From Gigaspora rosea (taxonomy: Eukaryota > Glomeromycota > Glomeromycetes > Diversisporales > Gigasporaceae), in the NCBI GenBank assembly GCA_003550325.1, contig QKWP01000511.1, forward strand, positions 225,054 through 289,053: a DNA stretch of 64,000 nucleotides, read 5' to 3'. Each line of letters opens with the position of its first letter. Positions within the stretch are counted from its first letter, which is position 1. Under the pieces are notes generated by a model. The model did not search any database. It saw nothing but the letters and a program-made list of their open reading frames with translations, and was not told the DNA's origin. The translations under genes and the position numbers were made by a program. This document shows, piece after piece, positions 21,583 through 33,639 of this stretch.

Positions 21583-23820
21583 ATACTTTATTTTTTTTGA
21601 TTTTTTTTATCTATCATAATATAAACATGTTTATTCAAATTAAAACTTAGCCAATAACTCTCTACAAATTATAATTTAAATTTTTGATAATACTATTATT
21701 GGTAGCTTGACAAATAATGATTTGCTACATATGCTGCTCTGCTGCTCTGCAGCATGTAATTATTTCCAAATTACTATTACTCATCAATTTTGTCCAATAA
21801 TATATTTACATTTGCAATTAATTTATCAAATTTTTATATAATATAAATTAAATTGTATCTTTACAGTGATAAAATTTTTTAATAAATAAAATATTTACAA
21901 ACTTATGTATATTGCAAAGTTTTTCAGGTGTCTCCAAATTTTTTGGGGGTAACAAATTATTGATTTTGATTGGTTCAAAACATAAGAACTTTATATGATT
22001 TTATAAACAATTTATAATACCTAATTTCTAAACACATGTATCTCAATGAATATCCAATCAAATTTAATGAATTTATTACTATTAGAGTCAAAAAAACCTA
22101 TTCTACAACTTCTATATAATTTTTAAAACAGTTTACTCAATAAATTATTATTTATTTTTAATTAAAACAATTTACTGTGAATTTCACATATAATGTGAAA
22201 ATCGTCCCCCTTAATTTACATAACGATTACATGCCTAGAAATTTAACTAATAAAGTATCAATTTATATTCGCATGTCACACACCTTTCAGAGCATCTCTC
22301 ATTGTTGAATATTTAATTAATCTTTTCTTCTTCAGAATTAACTAACATTCTATGTCTGAGTTCTGTGATTAGAAATAATTGGTTCAATGACTTCAATAAT
22401 GGCTCGGTAATTACTGATAAAATCAAGATTTCCACAGCTAGATGGTAATGTAAGGATTTAAATTGTATAACAATAATGGGTTAAATTATTTGCCAAGGAA
22501 TTACAAATAATATGAGCATTTTAGATGGAATACGCATTATTTAACCAATTATATTAGTAGTATCGATGATAATTTTTTTGTTGTGCATGAAATGATACAT
22601 CAATAACAAAATATATTAGACACGAATAATAAACGTATAATCTATTTTAATTTTAAGATTATATAAAGGCAAATTATATTTTATTAAAATGGCATGCCAG
22701 GTATACTTTATTTGAAGTGTTTTTTTGCAATGCCAGCAACCCTAATTTTGATATAATGACCAGGGTATAATATTGTTTATATGCTGGCACTGGATTTTAA
22801 GTCAGTACAATAATTATAATATATTCGTTATGGTTACATAATGTTATATGCAGTTTGGTGATGTTCGTCAATTCGGAATAAGCATATCCATTAGAAAATA
22901 CCCATTATCTAACTATAAAACAAACGTTAAAAAAAATTGAAATATGTGATTTAATACTCATCTAAGTTAATGAGAATAAATAAATTAGTTCGTAAATATT
23001 CATGACTCGAATAGCTTGATTAATATAAATATGCAAATTAATAAATGGGCTGAATTGATTAATTCAATACATGGATTAATGATTATGCTTTTTATACTTA
23101 TTAAAATTAACGCGTAAAAATAAGTCTAAATAATAAATATTTCTTGAATACTTTATTTTAATGCCCGCTTAATAAATGTTGTTAAAACAAAAGTGTTTGA
23201 ATGAATGTCTTTGGGAAGTGAGGATTTTAAGGTATCGGGGAAGTGAATGCAGTTGAACAACTATAAGGGATACAGGGAAACTAACGTGAGAATAAGATTG
23301 TGGTTGAAATGGATCGTGTTGGGAAATGAATACCGGGAAAATGAATTCGTTGATATAAACCCACAGTATTTCTAGCCTCGAAATTTTTTTAATACTTAGA
23401 CTTAACAAAAGCGATTAGTTTTACAGCACAATTATTTTGTGCATTTCATTTGTTGATATTAGGATAAGACTACTTTACGAATTCACGAATTTCAGATGCA
23501 CATTTTCTTTTTTTTAAGTAATTCTTGATGCTGTTATTTAGAACAGTGGCTTATCAAATTTTCTCTTTTTTTTTTTGATAGTACAAACCAAAATTTATAT
23601 TACACAACTATAAAGAAAAATTTTTTAAAAGGCACCTTTTTTCGCTTTATGCAGTATATATAGTATTATAATTAAAGCTTTTTATTGACATAGTTTTTAG
23701 CATATTTTCGTTCATCTTATTTTTCATAAACTATAATTTTCCTTAATTTTAACTCTAATTCTGGGATATTGTAATTTTTCTCTAAAATAATATTGTGAAA
23801 TTATTGTTTACGAAGTTAGC
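21583..23820. other. Long intergenic stretch, no gene recognised
   Basis: A+T-rich. ATGCTGCTCTGCTGCTCTGC near 21,732 is a small repeat and palindrome. At 23,200-23,350 GGGAAGTGA / GGGAAACTAA / GGGAAATGAA words repeat irregularly. No coding frame with support. Confidence 0.4.
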
Positions 23821-23829
23821 AGCATCGTT

Positions 23830-24085
23830 TTCTAACACTCCCTTAATACAACACAACACTCCCATTAATGTAGGCTCCTAAGTATCTTAAATAAAATATT
23901 TCTCTAAATGCAATTCCTTAAATATATTCCTTAAATGCAGCATCTTCATTAATTTCATAAATGCAATTCCACAATATACCTTCTTTAAACACAAGTCCTA
24001 AATACCCTAAATGCAACTCCTTAAATTCAGCATATTTCAATTGCAACTCCTTATATATACAGCAATCGCAACTAAGTGTTGGAAT
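23830..24085 (+). repeat. Irregular ~20-25 bp repeat (AAATGCAACTCCTTAAAT)
   Basis: CTTAAATGCAACTCCTTAAA-like words recur about eight times with variable spacing. The 60-codon frame at 23961-24143 reads through them. Confidence 0.5.
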
Positions 24086-24294
24086 TAAAAAATTCTGCGT
24101 TGCAATATGTAATCACTTGATCATAAAAATTCAAAAGTCCTAATAAAAGGTTTTCATTGTTTGGTGTTATATTGGTACATGCATAAATACAAATTTTATT
24201 CTCAATAAAATTTTTATGCCGAATATGGCAAATTATTTAATTGCAATTTTGAACTACATCCATTGAAACTGCATATTATATTGGGGTGTCACAC

Positions 24295-25036
24295 GGATTA
24301 ATCAATCAAAACTATGTCAGCAACATTGATCAATTTACTATGATCAGATTTTTATCAAAGAAAAGATAATTAATCGAATGTAAATTTACTATTATTTATT
24401 ATAAAGCAAAGTGCAAGATTCTAAAAGTATCACACAAATATTGCACTTATTTTTCCAATTTTTTTTAATTGAAAACAGTTCGTCAGAACTGTTTCAAAAT
24501 GGCTATGTTTGAATTTTCACTAAAGTTCTAATTATATTTCTATTATATTTTTAAGATAATTTTTTCGTCCTAATTAATGAAATTCAAGTATTCTATAAGA
24601 TGAATGCTTAGAACCCACATATTAATAAAAAAAAAATTGAAAACATAGCCTTATTCTTTGGCTAACTAGAGAAAATTTTCAGGCGATTTAACGTCTAGAT
24701 AATAAGTTGATCCATTTTAAAATATTTAAAAGATCGATTTTTGTATGAATTTAATAATATCCGATAGATTTGGGGGTAATTAGTAATATCTGCGTAATAG
24801 AACAATAATTTAATGTAAAGTCTATTATAAGAGGTTCAATCTGTAAGATCAAACTTTAACTTCTGATATTTCTTGAATAAAACGATTGTGCTTAATAAAC
24901 AACATCGTAGCGTCTTAACGATGGTGATGGTGATTGTAATCGCGCGAAGATTTGGCCACAATAGTCTTAGTGTAACATAAAAAATCTGCGATATTAAAAA
25001 TTACATAGTTAGCTGACATAGTTTTGATCAATTAGT
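24295..25036. repeat. ~740-bp segment bounded by 26-bp inverted repeats
   Basis: GATTAATCAATCAAAACTAT, then GTCAGC, at 24295-24320 is matched by its complement at 25011-25036 with few changes. A second inverted pair (GGCTATGTTT..AAACATAGCC) lies inside at 24,503 and 24,637. It may be a decayed DNA element. Confidence 0.45.
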
Positions 25037-25039
25037 CTT

Positions 25040-26540
25040 TGTTGATGTCGCTTATCGTGTTTTTTGAAAAAACCTTTTTTAGCAGGAGTAATGATTTTCA
25101 TTTTTCCAATTCAGGCAGGGGTTATGGTGATTCTGACGGCACGGGATCACAACACGTGCATGTCTAATATTGAACGATGGTGTGGGAAATATATTCGTGT
25201 CAAAAATGACATTTTATGTTTAATTGACTAATAGTACGGGATTCTTTTTTTAAATTATGCCTGTTTAGTATTGTTAATTAATGCGTGCGTGATCTGATTT
25301 TGAATGAAATCTTATTAAATTGATAAATACATGATAATATTAACATACTTTTATTCATTACATTAAGTTCTTGTACTCCTAATATGGGTGTTACGTAATC
25401 GATGTTTGATGGTTTTCAATTGCTATCTGATAAAATTTTTTGGCACTATGCCGTTTTTGATTTGCTATGTCCAATTACCGTAATCAGACCGTGAGAAAAT
25501 TTTAAGTTATGACGATTTATTTAAATCTTTTATCATTAAGACATATGATCATTTGCTTGTTAAATGCTAAAATGTTGTAATATATTCTCATAAAATCCGT
25601 AATTGGATGAATTAATAATCAGTTGTCATTCATTTATATAATTTTTTTTTTTAGTTACGCACACTTTGAATTTTGATTTAAAAAATCAACTTCCGACATT
25701 ATGCGCACTTTGTATCTTTTAAACTAGATTGAGATATGGACCTTGAGGTTCTTTTAGGGTCTTGCCGTGGTGTGATCAAACGAGAATAAGTATTTTTGGG
25801 ATTTCTTGTGAATAGTTTTCTGTTGGTGGTTCAAACTCGCTCTGGCTAGGTCACGCAATGTTGATTTTTTGTTTTGCATTACATGAATTTCAAAATTCTG
25901 GACTAACAGACAGATTTTGTTTTAATTTACTGCAAACAGAATAATGTTCACATTCAAGGTTATACAAGGATAATTTTTCATTTAGCACAACAAGGAATCA
26001 AAAAATTGGGCTGGCAGTCATAGTTTTCCTGTCAGTCCTATTGGACAATTACAGGAAATTAAGGTCTCCATTGGGTGACACTGGATGAAAATAGCATAAA
26101 AAAACAGATGTCAAAAATCGAACAATTGGCACAATTGGGATCTAAAAAAAAAAAAAATAATAATAATATTGAAAAAATTGAAAAAATGGGACAGTGTGTA
26201 ATGCAAAACGAAAAAATCAACTTTGTATGGCCTTATATAATTCTTTATTCTAGTAGCAATGGTTAAAAAAGGCTCTAATACAAGCGTTAAGATTATTAAT
26301 GATCATCACGTGAACAATGGTGAAATTAGATGATGCGGGCGATTAATCTAACAATGAACAATGGAATAGATTAATTGATCGATAAATCAGGTAATTAAGG
26401 TTTAATCGATTTATGATTTTATATAAAAGGGGAATAATTTGATTTTTTTCTTTAACTGGGTTATACTAAACAGAATTCAAAGCAAGGGTTAAAAGTCACA
26501 ACTAATGACACAATTTAGAGTAACAAATATTCTACAGATA
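25040..26540. other. Intergenic, no gene recognised
   Basis: Somewhat less repetitive. A TATA-like TATATAAAAGGGG lies at about 26,420-26,432 upstream of the pseudogene at 27496. A promoter role is possible but unsupported by any start codon. Confidence 0.3.
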
Positions 26541-27190
26541 AAAGGTAAGTTAAATAACTGATTTATTACAACAATTTTGGGTTAAAGGGAAACTTTCTTT
26601 GAGTTAATACTTCTATTCTTATTTCATTACAAATTAATTAAACCTTAACTGCATACTGTAATGCAGAATGCAGATTAACAACCTTAATAATATCAGTGTT
26701 TCGGACAAAACTCAAATTTGTAGATCAAATGAAGTAGTTTGTAGTGTTTTGGACTTATAGAGCAAAACTAAAATTCCATGGTACAAAATTTTCAGATTTA
26801 TAAGTTAATTTCACCTGAAACACTAAAACAAATATAAATCACATTAATTTGATGCAAACTAAATCACCCACGAACTCTGGTCACTACAATAGTAAGTTCT
26901 ATTTCTGCTTTTTACAATAACTCAATATAAATTAGAATAATTTTGATTTCAAATTTAGCATAGAAGTTCTGATAATTCAAATACAAATTGATTCAACCTT
27001 AACTAATTGAGAGTTATTGAAAGTAAGTTCCATAACAGAATTTTTATATTAACTCACAATAATAATCACAATAATTTGAATATGAAATAACTTAACCTTA
27101 CACTGGAGTCGCAAGTAAGTTCTGTAATACCTACAATTGTGATAATTTAACAAAAAGCAAACTAATTCAATCTTAACAAACTTAGATATC
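26540..27190 (+). repeat. Degenerate ~100-bp repeats with GTAAGTTC motifs
   Basis: AATTCAACCTTAACT followed by GTAAGTTCYRTAATA-like sequence recurs about four times (near 26,545, 26,893, 27,024, 27,115). The GTAAGT words imitate 5' splice sites. Confidence 0.4.
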
Positions 27191-27232
27191 AAAAAAATTT
27201 ATAATAATAATGTCTTGGGTCATTGGGCATTA

Positions 27233-27349
27233 GTGGATTGATTCTTGACAGTAATAACGGAAATACATGACTAATACTGATTGGTTACATAAGCAGCTAA
27301 CCAGTATCAGTTAAGGTATTTCTGTTATTATTGTCAAGGAACAATCCAC
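27233..27349. mobile_element. TA-flanked foldback MITE, 117 bp
   Basis: Ends GTGGATTGATTCTTGACAGT and complement GTGGATTGTTCCTTGACAAT, with TA on both sides (27231-27232, 27350-27351). The arms pair nearly to the centre. Tc1/mariner type inferred. Confidence 0.7.
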
Positions 27350-27495
27350 TAATACGAGTGACAAAGATATTAAATAGCATTATTGTAATACTTGTGAAAA
27401 TAATAAAATTGGATATTTACTTATAAAATTTTTGTGGTAAAGAGAGCTATTTGTTCTAGTATTCTGAAGTTCATTTTGTTCATGTTAAATAATAG

Positions 27496-28384
27496 TGCAT
27501 CTCTGAATCTAATTGTCACCACATAGCTGATCATACTGGTCACGCACTGCACAGCTACCTTATGGTACTGTGATGCAATCTCTTTCTTGAAGTAATTGAA
27601 AATGCTATAGTTGAAGATTATAAGAAGTAAGTTGATGACTGCAATAAAGTTTTAAAAGGTAAATTAGAGTTTTGCATCTATACATTATGTAAAATAATTT
27701 GGACTTATAATTTTTTGAACAGCAATGCAGTTTGCATTTTCTCAATTGAAGGATAGTTTATATAAGAAAGGTGTAGCAAATAAAGAACTCAAGCAAAAGC
27801 ATGAAGCATTTGGAATTATAGTTAATAGTAAGTAAAAATTTTTAATATATTTGTAATTAGGGTACTGGCATTTATTAGGTAATATTTTAGGGGTGAGGGG
27901 TCAAGAAAAACTTATCTTAGTTAAATTTGATTGGCTAAAATTCTATTTATAGATCTTACCTGGGTGGGGGTAAGCCCCTATAGTAAATGAATATTAGGTA
28001 ATAAATGTCAGCACCTTTATAAAACTTTATTATATTTTCTAAGCATTATTATTATATTAGGAAGACATTTTGGTTTCTATGCCATACAATATTTCAATGA
28101 AGTCTATCTGGTAGATGAGATTTTTTCCTTTACATTGCCAGATACGCCAACACAATTATATTTATTAAAAGACATTATAAATATTTTATTAAAATTTAGA
28201 GTAAGTTTATCTTTAAATTGAATATTTTATTATACATAATAATATATATTAATAATTTTCTTAAAAATAGACCTGTGTTGTGTGCTTATATAACCAAATA
28301 AATGTACTATTAAGTATAGTGTTCCAAGAAAATATGCGCCCACAGCAGATAACAGTTCCTGTTGCTGCTTCTCCAAGAATTTAA
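27496..28384 (+). pseudogene. Four-exon pseudogene fragment, unknown family
   Basis: Exons 27496-27658, 27723-27827, 28061-28200 and 28271-28384 join in one reading frame through GT..AG introns, three starting GTAAAT, GTAAGT and GTAAGT. The frame carries two in-frame stops in exon 1 (TGA near 27,571, TAA near 27,629) and ends at TAA 28382-28384. The product is helical and charged, with Lys-Asp-Ser-Leu-Tyr-Lys-Lys-Gly, then an aromatic block His-Phe-Gly-Phe-Tyr-Ala, and a short Pro/Ala tail. Frame agreement across three independent junctions is strong evidence of a real spliced ancestor. No start exon is visible; the 3' splice site at 27,495 suggests more exons upstream. Intron 2 holds a MITE (27860-28016). 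Family not recognised. Confidence 0.65.
27860..28016. mobile_element. Harbinger-like MITE in intron 2 (TSD TTA)
   Basis: Ends GGGTACTGGCATTTATTAGG and complement AGGTGCTGACATTTATTACC, flanked by TTA (27857-27859, 28017-28019). A 3-bp TWA duplication with G-rich ends is typical of PIF/Harbinger. A related sequence lies at 40627-40745. Confidence 0.65.
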
Positions 28385-28429
28385 AAAACTCATAGAAGCA
28401 TAATATTAGATAATTCTTAGTTATTTTTA

Positions 28430-29880
28430 TAAAATGTGTATATTATTTTTTGAATAAATTATGTACTTTCTGGTATTTACAAGCAAGTAAAAGAATAGAA
28501 AAGCATTATTTAATATAGAATTCTATTGATTATAAAGTGCATATTATTTTTTTTTGAATAAGCTATATACTTCCTGGTAATTTACACATAATAAAGGACA
28601 GAAAAGTAATATTTAATATAGATTATAAAATATGTATATTATTTTTTTTGAATTAACTATAAACTTACTCCCTGGCAATTTACACATAAGTAAAAGAACA
28701 GAGAAGTAATATTTAATATAGAATTCTTTTGATAATAAAATGTATACATGATTTGTTTTAAATAAACTATACTTACTTCCTGATAATTTAACACATAAGT
28801 AAAAAGAATATTCAATATAGAATTTATTGACAATAAAATGCATACATTATTTTTGAATAAACTATAATTACCACCTAGTCATTTAACACATAAGTGAAGG
28901 AGAGAAATAATATTTATATAGAATTCATTTATGATAAAATGTATATTATTTTTGAATAAATTATATATTTACAAACTTGTAATGTAATATATAATTTTGT
29001 AAAAAAAAAAAAAAAACAGAAAAAATATATTCATTATAATTTCTAATTGATAATAAAATGAATATATTATTTGAATAAATTATAATTACTGTCTAGAAAT
29101 TTAACATATGAGTAAAGGACAGAAAAGAAAATTTAATATAAAATTATATTGATAATAAAACTTATACATTTATTTTTTAAATAAATTATATACTTACAAA
29201 CTAGTAATTTAATACATAAATAAAAGAACAGAGAAGTAATATTAAATATATAATTTTAATGATAATGAAATGTGTATATTATTTTTTGAATAAACTATAT
29301 GGGCCCTCAAAAGTAGAAACCAGACAATTTGGCAGATCACGGGTTTTGAGAAAATCGGCAAACTGTTTTGTTACACAAAATCAAAACAATCTAAAAATAG
29401 TATATTCATATTAACAAACCTGTTTAAACAGGATTATTAGATCTGTAGACCTGTAGATTGCTTTTAAAATCTTAGTAAATCTATTTTTAGATTATAGCGT
29501 CAAAAGCTTTTAACCGTTGTATCACAAAAATTTATTAAGTGATTAGAATTTTATTATTTAAGTAAAAAAGTTTGGGCTTTAAATTTTACACCTGATCAAT
29601 CAAACAGGTTAATTTTCAAAAAATTGTCAAATTGACTAGTTTCTACTTTTGAGGGCCTATATACTTACTCCCTGGTAATTCACATATAAGTAAAAGAACA
29701 GAGAAGTAATATTTAATATAGAATCCTATTGATTATAAAATGTGTATATTATTTTTTTGAAAAAACTATATACTTACCTCCTAGTAATATACACGTAAAA
29801 AGAACAAGAAGTAATATTTAATATATAATTCTATTGATAGTAAAATGCGTATATTATAGTATCATATAAAAATAATAATC
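28430..29880 (+). repeat. ~105-bp tandem array, about 10 units
   Basis: Units start AATAAAATGTGTATATTATT, then TGAATAAACTATATACTTAC, ACACATAAGTAAAAGAACAG and AAGTAATATTTAATATAGAA. Starts near 28,430, 28,534, 28,624, 28,735, 28,833, 28,934, 29,053, 29,155, 29,265, 29,736 and a partial one at 29,840. A MITE splits the ninth unit. The start lies just after the stop of the spliced pseudogene. Confidence 0.85.
29301..29657. mobile_element. MITE inserted in the tandem array (5-bp TSD TATAT)
   Basis: Ends GGGCCCTCAAAAGTAGAAAC and complement GGCCCTCAAAAGTAGAAACT. The neighbouring unit reads AACTATATACTTAC at this point, so the unfilled site is known and the duplication is TATAT. 357 bp; superfamily unclear. 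Confidence 0.75.
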
Positions 29881-30059
29881 TATTATCGAAGATTTTTTGT
29901 GTAACTATGATAATCATATTGATGTAAATTATTGAAAATATTTGAAGCAATATCAGGCCCAAATTGCTGCAAATTTAGTTGAAGTGGGCCTTTAGATACT
30001 CTTTAATCGATACCAATACTTCTTCAATTGATACAGATGTCTCTTCGATTGATGCCAAT

Positions 30060-30334
30060 TAGTAATTTAAGCCGGCTAATGCAGCCGCAGCTAAGCCGGC
30101 TTAGCCGGCTAAGCCAGCTGATGTAATGTGATTGGCTGGCTAATGCGGCTAAAAGCTAACTATTATAAGAATCTGATAAATTCCGAAAAGGAAAATAAAT
30201 AGACATAAAGTACGACCAAATATCCCGAAATATTCCGAATGCAGGCCAATAGTTAGCTGTTAGCCAGCCGCTTAGCCGATAATTTAGTCAGCTGGCTAAG
30301 CCAGTCGACTAAAACAATGTGGCTTAAATCACTA
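30060..30334. mobile_element. hAT-like MITE (8-bp TSD ATGCCAAT)
   Basis: Ends TAGTAATTTAAGCC and complement TAGTGATTTAAGCC. Perfect 8-bp repeats ATGCCAAT at 30052-30059 and 30335-30342, fitting the hAT preference for T at position 2 and A at position 7. Subterminal AGCCGGCTTAGCCGGCTAAG repeats on both sides. Confidence 0.85.
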
Positions 30335-30342
30335 ATGCCAAT

Positions 30343-31733
30343 ACCCCTTCAATTTATTAAGACGTGCGTTTTTTAAATGAAATCGCTGTTTATTTGACTT
30401 ATATATACCCATGTTGCTTGGATTTAATTAGATGCACAGCATTAACAGCACTAATTCCAAAGTGAAATTTTGAAGATTAATAGGAAGTTCCAAAGAACTA
30501 AACTATAGAATGAAATTTCATTTTAATAAAAGTTACTAATTTATTTAAAAATTCGCTCAGCTAAAATATACGATTAAAATCAGTTTGAGGAAAAAAATCT
30601 TCTATAAGTACTTAAAAAAAGATTCTATAAGTTTATAGTCTTAATAAGAAAGAATTGATTTATATTGAAATTTCCAGTAGAAAAAAAAATTGCAGCTGGT
30701 GCATCTAAAAAAGTGTGCCAAACTTTATATATAAGCTTTATATATAAGCTTTTATATAAAAAATACATATGTTAATTTATCAATCGAAAATCATCTAAAA
30801 ATCTGTCATTCTATGATACCACATATAGTTTTAATTTACATAGTATACCACGCACCCCATTGTAGCATCCATTGAATATAAATTTTTTAAATAATATCAA
30901 CCTCAATAAAGTGAACGGTCTAGAATTCGAACAGAAATAATACAACAAGAATAACATGCAATTACGGTATACAATGCATACTGAAGCTATTGAGAATGCG
31001 TATTTAGCCCAGCTCCAATATGTCTATTGACTTTTATTCAATATAAAAGTATGTGTAACATAAATAACACATAATAAAGTCTGCGGATTTCAAGAAAATT
31101 TTGTTTGCAAAATGCTTTTCAATCTGCGCATTGAAGATTTCGCAAATTGATTTTAAATGCTGGATATAACTCAAATTGGGATATAACTCAACGAAGATTA
31201 TAACTCAAGTATGACTGTACATTATTTTACAAATAAGCTATTAAATTATGTTTCTGTTAAAAATAATATAATTTCACATCTAGTAACTCAGAATTGAATT
31301 GACAGTAGTAACATATATGCACTTAATTAATAGTCAAATAAAAAAAAATAGTAACCACGAAATTGTAATAAAATGAACAAACATTAAATTCGTATGAATG
31401 TAAACATTTGATTTGAGATAATTTTAAATATAGTGCATAGGTTTATAGCACTTTGCAAAAAATGTAACTACCTCATTTTTGTGATGATAATAAAGAGAAA
31501 TATTTAAAGCAATGCTCAAGACTATAGATTGTCTATTATTCATATTTCTGATCAGTCAAGCCCATGCTTATTTGAAATGATAAAATTCTTAAATCTACAG
31601 AATCACCGATTCTCACAATTGCAGAGCCACAAAGTGTAATAATAAATTTGTCCTTATATTTGTATACAAATTAGCACAAATAAATATATATTTTAATAAG
31701 AGTGCGCTCACTGGTTATGTAATTAGCCTATAT
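30343..31733. other. Intergenic with one solo pogo-like end
   Basis: At about 31,160-31,217 GATATAACTCAA occurs three times and ends in AGTATGACTG next to TA. The complement CAGTCATACTTGAGTTATAA looks like a pogo/Tigger-type end. No matching left end was found, so it is a truncated relic. Nothing else recognised. Confidence 0.4.
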
Positions 31734-32086
31734 CAGGGTTGTGAATAGTCATAGTCTGATCAAAAATTCAATTGCCTAATTGCCCAATGGTCTAATTGCC
31801 CAATGGTCTAATTGTATAATGTCTATTCAATTTAGTTGAGAATAGACAATGCCTATTAAATAAAAATTTAATTAGACAATGTGTCTATTCATAAATTAAC
31901 TTGTCTATTGGTCCATTAGTCTAATTTAATACTTATATTAGTCAGATAATAATTTCTGAAATTAACCAATCAGAATACTTAATTATATTTTATTTATCTA
32001 TTATCTAATGGTGTTGATTAGATATTATTAGCCATTAGACTATCTATTGAGTCTATTAGGTTGCCTATTGTATATTCACAATCCTG
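31734..32086. mobile_element. hAT-like MITE (8-bp TSD GCCTATAT)
   Basis: Ends CAGGGTTGTGAATA and complement CAGGATTGTGAATA. Perfect 8-bp repeats GCCTATAT at 31726-31733 and 32087-32094. The inside is packed with TGTCTATT / CTAATTGCCCAAT words, the subterminal repeats typical of hAT ends. Confidence 0.85.
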
Positions 32087-32409
32087 GCCTATATAATTAG
32101 CCAACCAGAACATGACACGCGGCGGCCGGTTTATCTATACTGTATTATTATGAATAAAACTGTTAAAGGTTTAATTTGTACGTAAAATTTAATATGGTTT
32201 TCAAAATGAGTAAAGTAATCTATGTCCGAAAATTAAGTAAAAATATTATTATTGCTCGATCACTATTCAACTTATTTGTAAAACTACGCATTGGGCTAAA
32301 CATATGGGAATATGGTTCATTCCATCATAGCATGACATTGCCAAAATAAACATGTTATAACCTATAAATTCTAGTCAAATTATATTTGCAAATTTTTAGA
32401 TTTACTAAC

Positions 32410-32733
32410 AATAAATAAGTTTTGATCCACTAGTTAGTTTTTGATAAACCAACTACCAAAATATTCATCATAGTAAGACAATTCTAACAAGCCCAAATCT
32501 TTAAAATTCAATCACTGAATCCAGAGATCATTAAAGATTTGAATCATTCTAAATAGTTAAAAATTAGGTTTTTTAATTCTTAAATACCTACAAAGTAATA
32601 CAAATTATCTAGATCCAGTAATTGGATTTTAACAATTATGGGCTCATTATTCGTGTAATAATTTCATTGAAATAAGCAATTTGGTAGTTGTTTCATCATA
32701 AATTAACTAGTAAATCAAAAGTTATTTACTATT
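32410..32733. mobile_element. Foldback element, GATCAAAAGTTAT family
   Basis: Arms ATAAGTTTTGATCCACTAGT and complement of ACTAGTAAATCAAAAGTTAT pair at the ends, and the inner GATAAACCAACTACCAAA pairs with TTTGGTAGTTGTTTCATC. The left arm carries TAAGACAATTCTAACAAGCC, the module shared with 8429-8545. Confidence 0.65.
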
Positions 32734-33343
32734 GGGATAATGAATAATGCTGAATTCATGTGATCACATAGTAATTTTCTGAATAAACAAATTTGAGTTG
32801 TGTCCTAGCACTGTTGGTTTAAAGTTAGGGTTTGAGCACGTTTTTGTTTGATTTTATGTATTTATACCTAAATACACTAGGGTAATTAAAATACAGTTAC
32901 ACCCAAACCCTAACATTGAAATTTGTTAGTTAGGGTTCTATAATGATTAATGATGCACCTTTGTTTATGCAGAAGATTATTGTATGATCACGTGAATTTT
33001 AGGTTCATCCAATTTTAGCATTATTCCAACATTTACTATTAAAGATTTTTGAAATTTTAAATCATAAATTCAAAAATCTGCAAATATATAATATCAACTG
33101 GTATTATAAATAATAACCTAAATAAATAATACAATAAATTTTAAATATTTGTATTTTATTTAATTTAAAGAATGCTCTTGTTAAAATATTTTGATTCAAT
33201 TTTTAATATACTGGAAGAACTACAGTATATTTAAAAATTTAAAAACACATAATATTTTAACTTCTTAATAGCTTTTTTTCTAAAATAAAATATAGTAAAT
33301 AATTTATTATTTATATTTTAATAAATATTATTTTTGAGTTCAT
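32734..33343. other. Intergenic with degenerate telomere-like words
   Basis: GTTAGGGTTTGAG (32,826), CCAAACCCTAAC (32,906) and GTTAGGGTTC (32,928) are scattered TTAGGG-like words, not an array. Otherwise A+T-rich. Confidence 0.4.
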
Positions 33344-33630
33344 ATTATTTTACTAACAATCACTTCACTAATATAACATTCACTGACAATTATTAACTAA
33401 CAAATTTATTTTACTGACAGTTCGTTTCACTGAAGCTCATTTCACTAACAAGTTTTTTTTTAAACACACTATCTTTAACTTTAATTCTACTCAGACCCTA
33501 ACAACAATGACCAGAATTACTTTGTCAATGAAATGAGCTTTGGTGAAATAAACTATCAGTAAAATGAACTTGTCAGTAAATTATTGTTAATAAAATGTAT
33601 TATCAGTAAAGTGATAGTCAGTGAAATAAT
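33344..33630. mobile_element. Foldback MITE with TTTCACTGACA repeats
   Basis: Ends ATTATTTTACTAACAATCAC and complement ATTATTTCACTGACTATCAC. Each half holds several TTTACTGACA-like copies in mirrored orientation. Target duplication not resolved. Confidence 0.65.
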
Positions 33631-33639
33631 TGCCACCCA

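Noticed and set aside
26418-26432. TATA-box promoter
   Set aside because: A single TATATAAAAGGGG match without a convincing start codon or first exon downstream is weak in A+T-rich DNA.
28430-29880. CRISPR-like array
   Set aside because: Units are ~105 bp, degenerate along their whole length, with no spacer and repeat division, in a eukaryotic context.
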